A stretch of DNA of 64,000 nucleotides from Actinomadura barringtoniae. Its GTDB lineage: Bacteria; Actinomycetota; Actinomycetes; Streptosporangiales; Streptosporangiaceae. This document shows positions 8,292 through 15,546 of this stretch, one piece after another. Each line of letters starts with the position of its first letter. Position 1 is the first letter of the stretch. The position numbers and the translations under genes are program-made. The notes under the pieces are model-generated. The model did not search any database. It was given only the letters and a program-made list of their open reading frames with translations, and was not told the DNA's origin. Location of the stretch: positions 636,756-700,755 of the forward strand of contig NZ_JAGEOJ010000002.1 in NCBI RefSeq assembly GCF_017573505.1. Direction: 5' to 3'.

Positions 8292-9965
8292 TCAGCGGGC
8301 CACGGGACCCGGGACGTCGTACAGGTAGTCGCCCGCCCAGTGGATGACGTTGCGCGGCGGGGTGAGGGGCGGCGCCGAGACGAAGTTGCGGGCGTCGTCG
8401 ATGCTGCCGGTGCCGAGGTAGCGGGCGCGTTCCGGATAGGCGAAGACCGGCCGGGTCGCGACGACCTTGCCCGCGTCACGCTGCTCGGCGATCACCTTGG
8501 CCGGCGCCTGCCCGTTCTCGACCCACCGGACCAGCCCGGGCAGCGGGTCGAAGGCGTTCAGCTTGTAGCCGGGCAGGAACTCGGCCGCGCAGTGGTACAC
8601 CGCGGGGACCAGGAACATCCGGGCGAACTGCCGGGTCCGGGCCAGGCCTCCGTTGCGCTCCCACAGCCGCTGGTAGTAGTCGAGCGTGCTCGCGGGCGGG
8701 ATCGACTGGTCGGCGGCGCCGTGCCACATGATCAGCTTGCCGCCCGCCTGCCGGAAGCGGCGCAGGTCGAGGCCGAGCGCGTTGCCCCGCGAGGTCTCGG
8801 CGGTCAGCCGGTTGAGCTCGGCCACGGTGAACGTGAAGTCGGCGACCGAGGACGCGGGCTTGCCGATCGGGTAGCCGAGGTACTTCAGGAACGAGTCGGC
8901 CAGCGGGGACACGGTCGCGCCGTTCACGGGCACGCTCGCTCCCGCCCAGCCCTCCTCCGAACCGTACGGCTCGCCGCCGGGGTAGAGCCGCCGCCCCTTG
9001 GCGTCCGTCGGCCCGGCGTACAGCTTCCGTACGACCGTGACCTGGGCGGGCGTCAGGCAGGTGGGCCGGTCGGTTCCGGGCGGGCAGGCCACCGACGCCG
9101 GATCGAAGGTGCACGCGGCCGGGTCGTCGATCATCCCGTCCTTGAGGCCGTCGCGGGCGTCGCAGGCCTTGAGAACGGCCTGGTGAAGCGGGCTCAGCTT
9201 GTCCTGAGTGAGGATCGGGCCGCCCTTGCCGTCGAGGTTGGACCTGACCATCCAGGTGAAGTAGACGCCGTTCAGGGCCCCGTTGTAGTTGGTCGGGTCG
9301 CCCGCGATGATCCCGTTGAAGTCATGCGGGTAGCGCTGCGCGAGCAGCAGCCCCTCGCGCCCGCCGGTGGAGCAGCCCTTGAAGTACGAGCGGACCGGGG
9401 CCGAGCCGTAGTAGGCCTTGATGATCTCCTTGGAGGCCCGGGACACCACGTGCGGCGCCCGGAACTCGTAGTCGTCACGCGCGGCGCGGTCGTTGGCCGC
9501 CCACTTGCCGTCGAAGAGGTTGAGGGGGAACGGCAGGTCACTGTGGTGCCCGTCGTCGGTGACCGCCAGCGCCATGTCGCCCGGGACGCCACCGGTGCAC
9601 CGGCTCGGGAACAGGTCCTCCCGGAAGATCCCGCACAGCCCGTCGCACCCGTACTGCAGGTACCGGCCGTTGTAGGTGGACGGGAGCCGGAGCACGAACC
9701 TGACGTGCGGCTCCACGTAGCCCTCAACCCTGCAGTAGGTCGTGCCGTTCTCCTGCGTCGGCCCGGTCGACGTCACGTGGGTGACCGCCCCGGGCAGGTC
9801 GAGCGTCTTCCCCGCCAGATCAGCGCACTGCATCGCCGTCGCCTGCCGCGCTGGTCTTGCCTCCTGAGCTGGTCTTGCCTGTTGTGCCAGGCCGGGCGGG
9901 GCCAGCACCGCCAGCGCGAACACCAGCCCGCCGAGCGCCGCCACGATCCGCATCGTGAACCGCAT
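8292..9965 (-). CDS. Secreted tannase / feruloyl esterase family alpha/beta hydrolase
   Basis: This 557-residue secreted protein has a signal peptide (MRIVAALGGLVFALAVLAPP, cleaved near AQQA). The tannase-family body follows: GCDGLCG with paired cysteines, the nucleophile motif GCSTGGREG with Ser199, the acid region WHGAADQSIPP, and VYHCAAEF with the likely catalytic histidine. The family cleaves ester bonds in plant phenolics such as feruloyl or galloyl esters. After the signal peptide a short QEARPA-type direct repeat is visible. The ATG at 9965 is used; a second ATG four codons later would also leave an intact signal peptide. It stands alone between the DoxX gene and a divergent transporter. 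Aromatic-ester uptake through that transporter is possible but speculative. Confidence 0.85.
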   Translation of the reverse strand: MRFTMRIVAALGGLVFALAVLAPPGLAQQARPAQEARPARQATAMQCADLAGKTLDLPGAVTHVTSTGPTQENGTTYCRVEGYVEPHVRFVLRLPSTYNGRYLQYGCDGLCGIFREDLFPSRCTGGVPGDMALAVTDDGHHSDLPFPLNLFDGKWAANDRAARDDYEFRAPHVVSRASKEIIKAYYGSAPVRSYFKGCSTGGREGLLLAQRYPHDFNGIIAGDPTNYNGALNGVYFTWMVRSNLDGKGGPILTQDKLSPLHQAVLKACDARDGLKDGMIDDPAACTFDPASVACPPGTDRPTCLTPAQVTVVRKLYAGPTDAKGRRLYPGGEPYGSEEGWAGASVPVNGATVSPLADSFLKYLGYPIGKPASSVADFTFTVAELNRLTAETSRGNALGLDLRRFRQAGGKLIMWHGAADQSIPPASTLDYYQRLWERNGGLARTRQFARMFLVPAVYHCAAEFLPGYKLNAFDPLPGLVRWVENGQAPAKVIAEQRDAGKVVATRPVFAYPERARYLGTGSIDDARNFVSAPPLTPPRNVIHWAGDYLYDVPGPVAR

Positions 9966-10185
9966 CGCCGTGTCCCTTCATCCGTGAGGGCCGCGCCGTG
10001 CGGCCCTTCACAGACGCCTCGAACGGGCGGGGCCGGATTCGACACCGGCCGGAGCAGAATTTCCGACCCGGTTCCTCACCCCGGACAATTCGCTCAGTAA
10101 GCGGTTTCTGGACCGTCCATCCGGGCAGACCTGAGCGGACGGACCGAAACGTGATCGGCGGGGGCGGTCGGGAAAGGACACCCCC

Positions 10186-11520
10186 GTGGTTCTGGATGCG
10201 GACGACGCCGGTCGTGCCCGCGACGTCGATGACGACGGACGGCGGCAGCAGATTCGGAAGGCGGCGCTGGCGAGCATCGTCGGCACCTCGATCGAGTGGT
10301 ACGACTTCTTCCTCTACAACACGGCCGCGGCGATCGTGTTCAAGGACGTCTTCTTCCCGAAGTCGACCGACTACGCGGGCACGCTGTCGGCGTTCGCCAC
10401 CTACGCGGTCGGCTTCGCGGCGCGGCCGGTGGGCGCGGCGATCTTCGGGCACTGGGGCGACCGGCTGGGTCGCAAGGCGACGCTGATCGTCACGCTGCTG
10501 CTGATGGGCGTCTCGTCCGCGGCGATCGGGCTGCTGCCGGGGACCAACACGATCGGGGTGGCGGCGCCGATCCTGCTGGTGCTGCTGCGCGTGCTGCAGG
10601 GCATCGCGGTCGGCGGCGAGTGGAGCGGCTCGGTGCTGCTCTCGATGGAGTGGGGCGACCAGCGCAAACGGGGGCTGATGGCGAGCCTGCCGCAGATCGG
10701 GGTGCCGATCGGGCTGATCCTCGGGACCGGCGCGATGACCTCGATCGCCCTCACGGCCGAGGACGCGTTCACCAACTGGGCGTGGCGCATCCCGTTCCTG
10801 CTCAGCCTGGTGCTGGTGGCCATCGGCCTGTGGGTGCGGATCCAGGTCATGGAGACGCCGCTGTTCGCCGAGATCGTGGAACGGCGCGAGGTCGCGGAGG
10901 TCCCGGTCTCAGAGGTCATCCGCAAGCATCCGAAGGAGATCCTGCTCAGCGCGTTCCTGCGCACGTCCGAGCAGATGCCGTTCTACATCTTCACCTCGTT
11001 CGCGCTCACCTACATCCACAAGCACCTGAACCTGGCGCAGGGCCTCGCGCTGTTCGCGGTGACGGCGGCGTCGGTGGTCGAGCTGTTCGTGATCCCGGCG
11101 GCCGGGCATCTGGGCGACCGCGTCGGCAGCAGACGGGTGTACGCGGTGGGCTCGATCCTGGTCGCCGCGGTCGCGTTCCCCTACTTCGGGATGCTCAACA
11201 CCAAACAGTCGGCGGTCGTGGTGCTGGCGGTGATCCTGGCGCAGATCCCGCACGCCCTGCAGTACGGGCCGCAGGCGTCGCTGATCGCCGAGAGCTTCCC
11301 GACCCGGCTCCGGTACGGCGGGGCCGGGATCGGCTACCAGCTCGCCTCGGTGATCGCCGGTGGACCCGCGCCGCTGCTGGCGACCTGGCTGCTGCACGAC
11401 TACGGCTGGTGGGCGATCGCGCTCGCCATGGTGGTGTCGAGCGCGATCACCCTGACCGCGTTGTCGCTGATGCCGGACCGGTCAGGTGACCGGGTTCTCC
11501 ACCAGGTAGGCAGTGGGTGA
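10186..11520 (+). CDS. MFS transporter, metabolite:H+ symporter (MHS) family
   Basis: This 444-residue, twelve-helix transporter belongs to the MHS branch (ShiA/KgtP/ProP relatives), importing carboxylates, shikimate-like compounds or osmolytes with protons. The first helix carries the MHS signature GTSIEWYDFFLYNTAA. The loop after helix 2 has the family motif GDRLGRKATL. GEWSGSVLLSMEW and a repeated GDRVGSRRVY in the second half are also diagnostic. The start is GTG 10186, preceded by AAAGGA. It is divergent from the secreted esterase and 129 bp upstream of a TetR gene on the same strand. The substrate cannot be deduced. Confidence 0.88.
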   Translation: MVLDADDAGRARDVDDDGRRQQIRKAALASIVGTSIEWYDFFLYNTAAAIVFKDVFFPKSTDYAGTLSAFATYAVGFAARPVGAAIFGHWGDRLGRKATLIVTLLLMGVSSAAIGLLPGTNTIGVAAPILLVLLRVLQGIAVGGEWSGSVLLSMEWGDQRKRGLMASLPQIGVPIGLILGTGAMTSIALTAEDAFTNWAWRIPFLLSLVLVAIGLWVRIQVMETPLFAEIVERREVAEVPVSEVIRKHPKEILLSAFLRTSEQMPFYIFTSFALTYIHKHLNLAQGLALFAVTAASVVELFVIPAAGHLGDRVGSRRVYAVGSILVAAVAFPYFGMLNTKQSAVVVLAVILAQIPHALQYGPQASLIAESFPTRLRYGGAGIGYQLASVIAGGPAPLLATWLLHDYGWWAIALAMVVSSAITLTALSLMPDRSGDRVLHQVGSG

Positions 11521-11649
11521 GGGACTGACGGAGGGCGCCGCGTCTTCACGTGAGGCCGCCCACACCGTCCCTGAACAGCACTGTCGCGGCGGCGTGAGCG
11601 TCCTAGGATTTCCGTTATCGACCGTTCTGACGGGCTCAGGCTCGCCGAG

Positions 11650-12300
11650 GTGTACGCCCCCGACCGGCCCGGGCTGCCGCGGGGGCGCGCCAGCCTGCCC
11701 GCCGACCAGGTTCGGCGGGCCCAGCGCGACCGGCTGCTCCGCGCGGTGATCGCGGCGGTCGCCGAGGACGGGTACGCGCAGACCACGGTGGCCCGGGTGG
11801 TGGCCCGCGCCCGCGTGTCCCGCAAGGCGTTCTACGACCACTTCGCGGGCCTGGAGGACTGCTTCCTGTCGGCGATGGCCGCGGCGCAGGACGTCATCGT
11901 CCGCGACCTGATGGCGGCCCCGGTGGAGCAGGGCGCGTCCTCACGCGACCGCCTGCGCGCCGGGATCGGCGTCTACCTGGCGCTCTGCGCACAGGAGCCG
12001 GAGTACGCGCGCTGCATCCTCGTCGAGTTGCCCGCCGTCAGCCGGAAGGCGTTGAAGGGCCGCAACCTCGGCTACCGCGCGGTGGCCGACGTGATGCGCG
12101 CCTGGCGTACGGCATCCGCCAAGCGCCACCCCGAATGGCCCGAGGTCTCCGACATCGTCTACCCGGCCGCGGTCGGCGCCATCGCCGAGATGATCCTGCT
12201 CTACGTGGGCAGGGGCGACTGCGCGAGCCTGCCGGAGCTCCGCGACGACCTGACCGACCTGGTCCTGCGGATGCTGGCCGTTCCTCCTGTGGACGGTTAG
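11650..12300 (+). CDS. TetR/AcrR family transcriptional regulator
   Basis: This 216-residue regulator has an N-terminal TetR DNA-binding domain: RDRLLRAVIAAVAEDGYAQTTVARVVARARVSRKAFYDHF, with the recognition helix around VSRKAFYDHF. The ligand-binding C-terminal domain has no recognisable specificity. The start is GTG 11650. It follows the MHS transporter on the same strand, making that gene a plausible target, but I did not find a convincing palindrome between them. Its stop overlaps the convergent NlpC/P60 gene by 3 bp. Confidence 0.88.
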   Translation: MYAPDRPGLPRGRASLPADQVRRAQRDRLLRAVIAAVAEDGYAQTTVARVVARARVSRKAFYDHFAGLEDCFLSAMAAAQDVIVRDLMAAPVEQGASSRDRLRAGIGVYLALCAQEPEYARCILVELPAVSRKALKGRNLGYRAVADVMRAWRTASAKRHPEWPEVSDIVYPAAVGAIAEMILLYVGRGDCASLPELRDDLTDLVLRMLAVPPVDG

Positions 12301-13286
12301 ATGCGCTTGGCGGAACGGAACGTGTCGCTGTAGAGCGAGCCCTTGCGGTTGAGGACCGAGCGGCCGCCGGTGTCGCCCAGCGTCGGGCCGTCGGCGGTCT
12401 TGCGGCTGGAGATGAACCGGTAGTAGCCGAGCGAGTCCTTGCCCAGGAAGATGCCGACGTGGTCGACCGCCTTGCCGTCGCCCTTGTCTGCGTCCCAGAA
12501 GAGCAGGTCACCGGCCTGGAGCTGCGCCAGGGACGCGGGCTTGCTCCCCTTGTTCGGGATGACCACGCGGCCCGGCGCGTACTTCTCGATCTCCACTGCC
12601 CGGCGCGGGAGCCGCTGACGGGTGAACTGCTTGTTCTCCAGCGGCCAGCCCATCCGGTAGCCCGCGACCATGCGCACGAAGCCCGAGCAGTCGAGCGAGC
12701 CGTACTGCGCCTTCTCGGGCTTGTCGGTGCTGCCGTCGAAGTACTTCCAGGTCAGGCCCAGGTAGTCGTTGAAGTCCGAGCCCTCCTGGCGCTTGCCGCC
12801 CGCCATCGGCCCATAGTGGGCGTCGCCCGCGTACCGCACGCCGTGGGAGTCCTTCTTGGCGGGCGCGCCGCTCACGTACTGCATCGCGATCGCCAGCATG
12901 TCGGGCGCCTTGCTGCCGAGGACCCCGGCGAGCTCCTTGCGGAACGCCGCCGACTTGATCTTCGACGAGGCGAACGGGTCGCGCAGCTTGCGCACCCAGG
13001 CGTCGGTCGTGACCGTGGCCTTGGTCGTCTTCTCCTTGAACACGCGCTTGGTGCCGTGCACCAGGACCGTCCGCGTACCGACGTTCAGCTCGGCCACCTG
13101 GCGTTTGCGGGCGTTGTACACGTGGTACTGCCCGTCGCCCTTGGAGTAGACGAACCGGTAGCCCTTCAGCGGGTCGGCCGCGCTCGCCGCCCCCGCCTGC
13201 GATGCGTGACCCGTGCTCCCGCACGCGGCGGCCAGCGAGGCGACGACGGGGAGGGCGACCAGCCCGAGGCGGCGAATCGAAGACAT
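12297..13286 (-). CDS. NlpC/P60 family lipoprotein (predicted peptidoglycan endopeptidase)
   Basis: This 329-residue exported protein has an N-terminal signal ending in a lipobox (SLAAAC, Cys22), so it is probably membrane-anchored. The C-terminal half is an NlpC/P60 domain: nucleophile Cys200 in SLDCSGFVRMV, histidine 276 in AVDHVGIFLG, and LQAGDLLFWD between them. Such enzymes cleave peptide cross-links of the cell wall. The middle region (40-150) is unassigned. The start is ATG 13286, which begins the signal peptide; an upstream ATG at 13391 would add 35 non-signal residues. The 3' end overlaps the TetR stop by 4 bp. Confidence 0.85.
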   Translation of the reverse strand: MSSIRRLGLVALPVVASLAAACGSTGHASQAGAASAADPLKGYRFVYSKGDGQYHVYNARKRQVAELNVGTRTVLVHGTKRVFKEKTTKATVTTDAWVRKLRDPFASSKIKSAAFRKELAGVLGSKAPDMLAIAMQYVSGAPAKKDSHGVRYAGDAHYGPMAGGKRQEGSDFNDYLGLTWKYFDGSTDKPEKAQYGSLDCSGFVRMVAGYRMGWPLENKQFTRQRLPRRAVEIEKYAPGRVVIPNKGSKPASLAQLQAGDLLFWDADKGDGKAVDHVGIFLGKDSLGYYRFISSRKTADGPTLGDTGGRSVLNRKGSLYSDTFRSAKRI

Positions 13287-13298
13287 GATCCCGACCTT

Positions 13299-13379
13299 AT
13301 CGATCATGCCCGGTGATTCAGGACCACCCTCGCCAATTGGGGCGAGAACGCGCGCGCCATGCGCCACTCCATGATCGAT
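13299..13379. repeat. 10-bp inverted repeat upstream of NlpC/P60
   Basis: ATCGATCATG (13299-13308) and CATGATCGAT (13370-13379) are perfect inverted copies 61 nt apart, just upstream of the NlpC/P60 start and downstream of the thioesterase stop. A smaller CTCGCC-AATTGG-GGCGAG hairpin lies between them. It could be a paired operator or an RNA structure. I do not see a known riboswitch consensus. Confidence 0.35.
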
Positions 13380-13394
13380 CCCCAGCACCAAGGA

Positions 13395-14039
13395 TCACCG
13401 CATCGGCATCACGAACATCGCGGTCGCCTCCACGGTGACCTGCCCGTCCGGCCCGAGGATCCGCGCGTCCGCGAACGTGCGCCGCCCCTCCGACCGCGTG
13501 ACCTTCCCCTCGGCCACCAGCGGCACCCCGTGCGGCGTCGGCCGCCGGTACCGCAGCTCCAGGGTGGCCGTCATCCCGGGCGTCCCGTTCGCCGACGCCG
13601 CCATGCCCAGCACCTGGTCGAGGATCATCGCCGACACCCCGCCGTGAACGAACGAGGGCGGCCCCTCGTAGATCGGCCCGATCTGGAACTCGGCCCGCGC
13701 CGTCCCGTCCGGCAGCGTCTGGATGTGCACCGGCGGCGCGATCGGGTTCACGACCCCGCTCACCGGGCTGGCGAGCTGCCGCGTCATCCCGCCGATCCGC
13801 GCCTCCGCGAGCGGCGGATGCTCCCGCCGCACCACCGACAGCCGCGCGGTGAGCGCCGCCACCTCGTCCCGCACCGCCGCGATCTCGTCGACGTCGACCC
13901 CGGTGAAGACCACGGCCTCGTTCAGCTCACGCACCCGCTCGGCGAGCTCGGCCAGCACGTCGACCTCGGCCTCTCCGAGCGGAGCGACCCCCGCCCGTGC
14001 CTCCAGTACCCGCCGCATCGCCGCCCCAGCCCCGGTCAT
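13395..14039 (-). CDS. PaaI-family hotdog-fold thioesterase
   Basis: This 214-residue protein has a C-terminal hotdog thioesterase domain (about residues 95-214) with the PaaI/YbgC-type active-site segment FVHGGVSAMILDQVLG and a core EGRRTFADARI. It probably hydrolyses acyl-CoA thioesters. The first 90 residues form a helical, charged extension (LAELAERVRELNEAV, EIAAVRDEVAALTARL) with coiled-coil character, not part of the minimal domain. The ATG at 14039 starts the frame. The gene lies between a TPR gene and the NlpC gene on the same strand. Substrate is unknown. Confidence 0.82.
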   Translation of the reverse strand: MTGAGAAMRRVLEARAGVAPLGEAEVDVLAELAERVRELNEAVVFTGVDVDEIAAVRDEVAALTARLSVVRREHPPLAEARIGGMTRQLASPVSGVVNPIAPPVHIQTLPDGTARAEFQIGPIYEGPPSFVHGGVSAMILDQVLGMAASANGTPGMTATLELRYRRPTPHGVPLVAEGKVTRSEGRRTFADARILGPDGQVTVEATAMFVMPMR

Positions 14040-14069
14040 CCAACCTCCACTGCCACAGAAAGACCAGAA

Positions 14070-14085
14070 CTGAATTCTAATTCAG
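14070..14085. promoter_or_regulatory. AT-rich palindrome upstream of the thioesterase
   Basis: CTGAATT-CT-AATTCAG is a perfect 7-bp inverted repeat with a 2-bp centre. It spans the TPR gene stop (14082) and lies about 31-46 bp upstream of the thioesterase start. Its low GC and symmetry suit a TetR/MarR operator better than a terminator. Confidence 0.4.
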
Positions 14086-14726
14086 GCGCCGGAGACCTCG
14101 TGGAGGCGGGCCAGCCTGTGCAGGCACGCCAGATGCAGCGGGTGGTCCTCGTCGACCAGGGAGAGGCAGTGCCGGTGAACGGCCTCGGCCTCGTGGTCGC
14201 CGGAACAGACCTCGGCCTCGAAGACCGCGAGGACCTCGTTGAGCAGGCGAGTCGCCTCGGCAGGCTTGCCCGCGTCGACGAGGACGGCCGCCAGGGCCGC
14301 CTTGTCCGCCGCCACCTCGATGTGGCCGGGGCCGAGGCTGCGCTCGCGGATGGCGACCGAACGCCGGCCGAGTCGTTCGGCCTCCGGCCAGTTGCGGCGA
14401 GAATGCTCCAGCCCCGCAAGGTTGTGGTAAATGCTCGCGATCTGCGGATGGTCGGGGCCGAGGATGCGTTCGAAGATCTCCAAGGCGTGCCAGTAGCAGG
14501 GCTCGGCCTCGTCGATGCGGCCGGTCGCCTTGTAGAGCACGCCGAGCTCGTTGCTGACGCCGGCGGCGAGCATGGCACCGCCCTCACCGAGGTCCCAGCA
14601 GAGCGCCAGCGCCTCCAGGAGGAGCTTCTCCGCCTGCGGGTACTGGCCCTGGGACATGTGGAACGCGCCCTGGCCCTGAAACTCCTGAACGCGCAGAACG
14701 AAAGCATCCGTCTCGTGAACGGCCAC
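14082..14726 (-). CDS. Tetratricopeptide repeat protein
   Basis: This 214-residue soluble protein is built of TPR units: AFHMSQGQYPQAEKLLLEALAL, NELGVLYKATGRIDEAEPCYWHALEIF, NLAGLEHSRRNWPEAERLGRRSVAI, ALAAVLVDAGKPAEATRLLNEVLAV. The repeats resemble the kinesin-light-chain-like TPR of actinobacterial regulators (ALEIFERILGPDHPQIAS). No effector domain or membrane segment is present, so it is probably a protein-protein interaction scaffold. The start is ATG 14726. No partner can be assigned from context. Confidence 0.8.
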   Translation of the reverse strand: MAVHETDAFVLRVQEFQGQGAFHMSQGQYPQAEKLLLEALALCWDLGEGGAMLAAGVSNELGVLYKATGRIDEAEPCYWHALEIFERILGPDHPQIASIYHNLAGLEHSRRNWPEAERLGRRSVAIRERSLGPGHIEVAADKAALAAVLVDAGKPAEATRLLNEVLAVFEAEVCSGDHEAEAVHRHCLSLVDEDHPLHLACLHRLARLHEVSGA

Positions 14727-14805
14727 GGCGTGTCCCTTCCGCCCCGGGGACGGACCCCGTTTGCCATTTCACGGAGGCGGGGGCGGGCCGGTTCAACGCG
14801 TTCGT

Positions 14806-15546
14806 TCACCCCAGGTAGGCGGCTCGGACGGCGGGGTCCTCGCGGATCTCGGCGGGGACGGCGTCGGCGATGACCTTGCCGAGGTCGAGCACGACGATGC
14901 GTTCGCAGGCGTCCATGACGAAGCCGACGTCGTGCTCGACGAGCAGGATCGTGGCGTCCAGGCCGCGGATGACCGAGGCGAACAGCCCGGCCTGGTCGGC
15001 GTCCAGGCCCGAGGTCGGCTCGTCGAGGAGGAGGACGGACGGCGCGTCGACGATGGCGCGGGCGAGTTCGACCATGCGGCGGCGGCCGATCGGCAGGTCG
15101 GCGGCGTAGGCGTCGCGCAGGTCGGCGATGCCGCAGCGGTCGAGGGCGTCGGTGGCGCGTTCGCGGCGACGGGCCTCGAGCCTGCGGCGGGAACGCCAGC
15201 CGACCAGGTCCGCGGCCAGTCCGCCGCCTCCGCCGTGCCATTCCAGGGCCGACAGGACGTTGTCCATCACGGTGAGGCGGCCGAAGACCTGCGGGCGCTG
15301 GAACGTGCGGCGCACCCCGAGGCGGGCGCGCCGTACGGCGGACGCGGACGTCACGTCGGCGTCGCGGAGGCGGACCGACCCCGCGGTGGGGCGGCGCAGT
15401 CCGGTCACCACGTCGAAGAGGGTGGTCTTGCCCGCGCCGTTCGGCCCGATCACGCCGCAGGTCTGGCCCTCGGCGACGGCGAAGCTGACGTCGGTGAGGG
15501 CGTGCACGCCGCCGAAGCGGACGGAGACGCCGGTGATGTCGATCAT
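14806..15546 (-). CDS. livG: Branched-chain amino acid-type ABC transporter ATP-binding protein (LivG-like)
   Basis: This 246-residue ATPase of the LivG class powers a Liv/HAAT-type importer. It has Walker A GPNGAGKTT, the LivG segment VRRTFQRPQVFGRLTVMDNV, a divergent signature around ADLPIGRRRMVELARAI (no LSGG) and Walker B LLLDEPTSGLD. It ends with AEIREDPAVRAAYLG, typical of LivG. The ATG overlaps the stop of the fused permease/ATPase gene by 4 bp (15543-15546), so the two are translationally coupled. The missing canonical signature motif is worth noting. The cargo need not be amino acids; Liv-type systems in actinomycetes also import aromatic acids and amides. Confidence 0.88.
   Translation of the reverse strand: MIDITGVSVRFGGVHALTDVSFAVAEGQTCGVIGPNGAGKTTLFDVVTGLRRPTAGSVRLRDADVTSASAVRRARLGVRRTFQRPQVFGRLTVMDNVLSALEWHGGGGGLAADLVGWRSRRRLEARRRERATDALDRCGIADLRDAYAADLPIGRRRMVELARAIVDAPSVLLLDEPTSGLDADQAGLFASVIRGLDATILLVEHDVGFVMDACERIVVLDLGKVIADAVPAEIREDPAVRAAYLG

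Noticed and set aside
13287..13394. A riboswitch (for example ydaO/c-di-AMP type) upstream of the NlpC/P60 gene
   Set aside because: Such switches often precede wall-hydrolase genes, but the region is only about 108 bp and I could not match the conserved core. Only a simple inverted repeat is supported.
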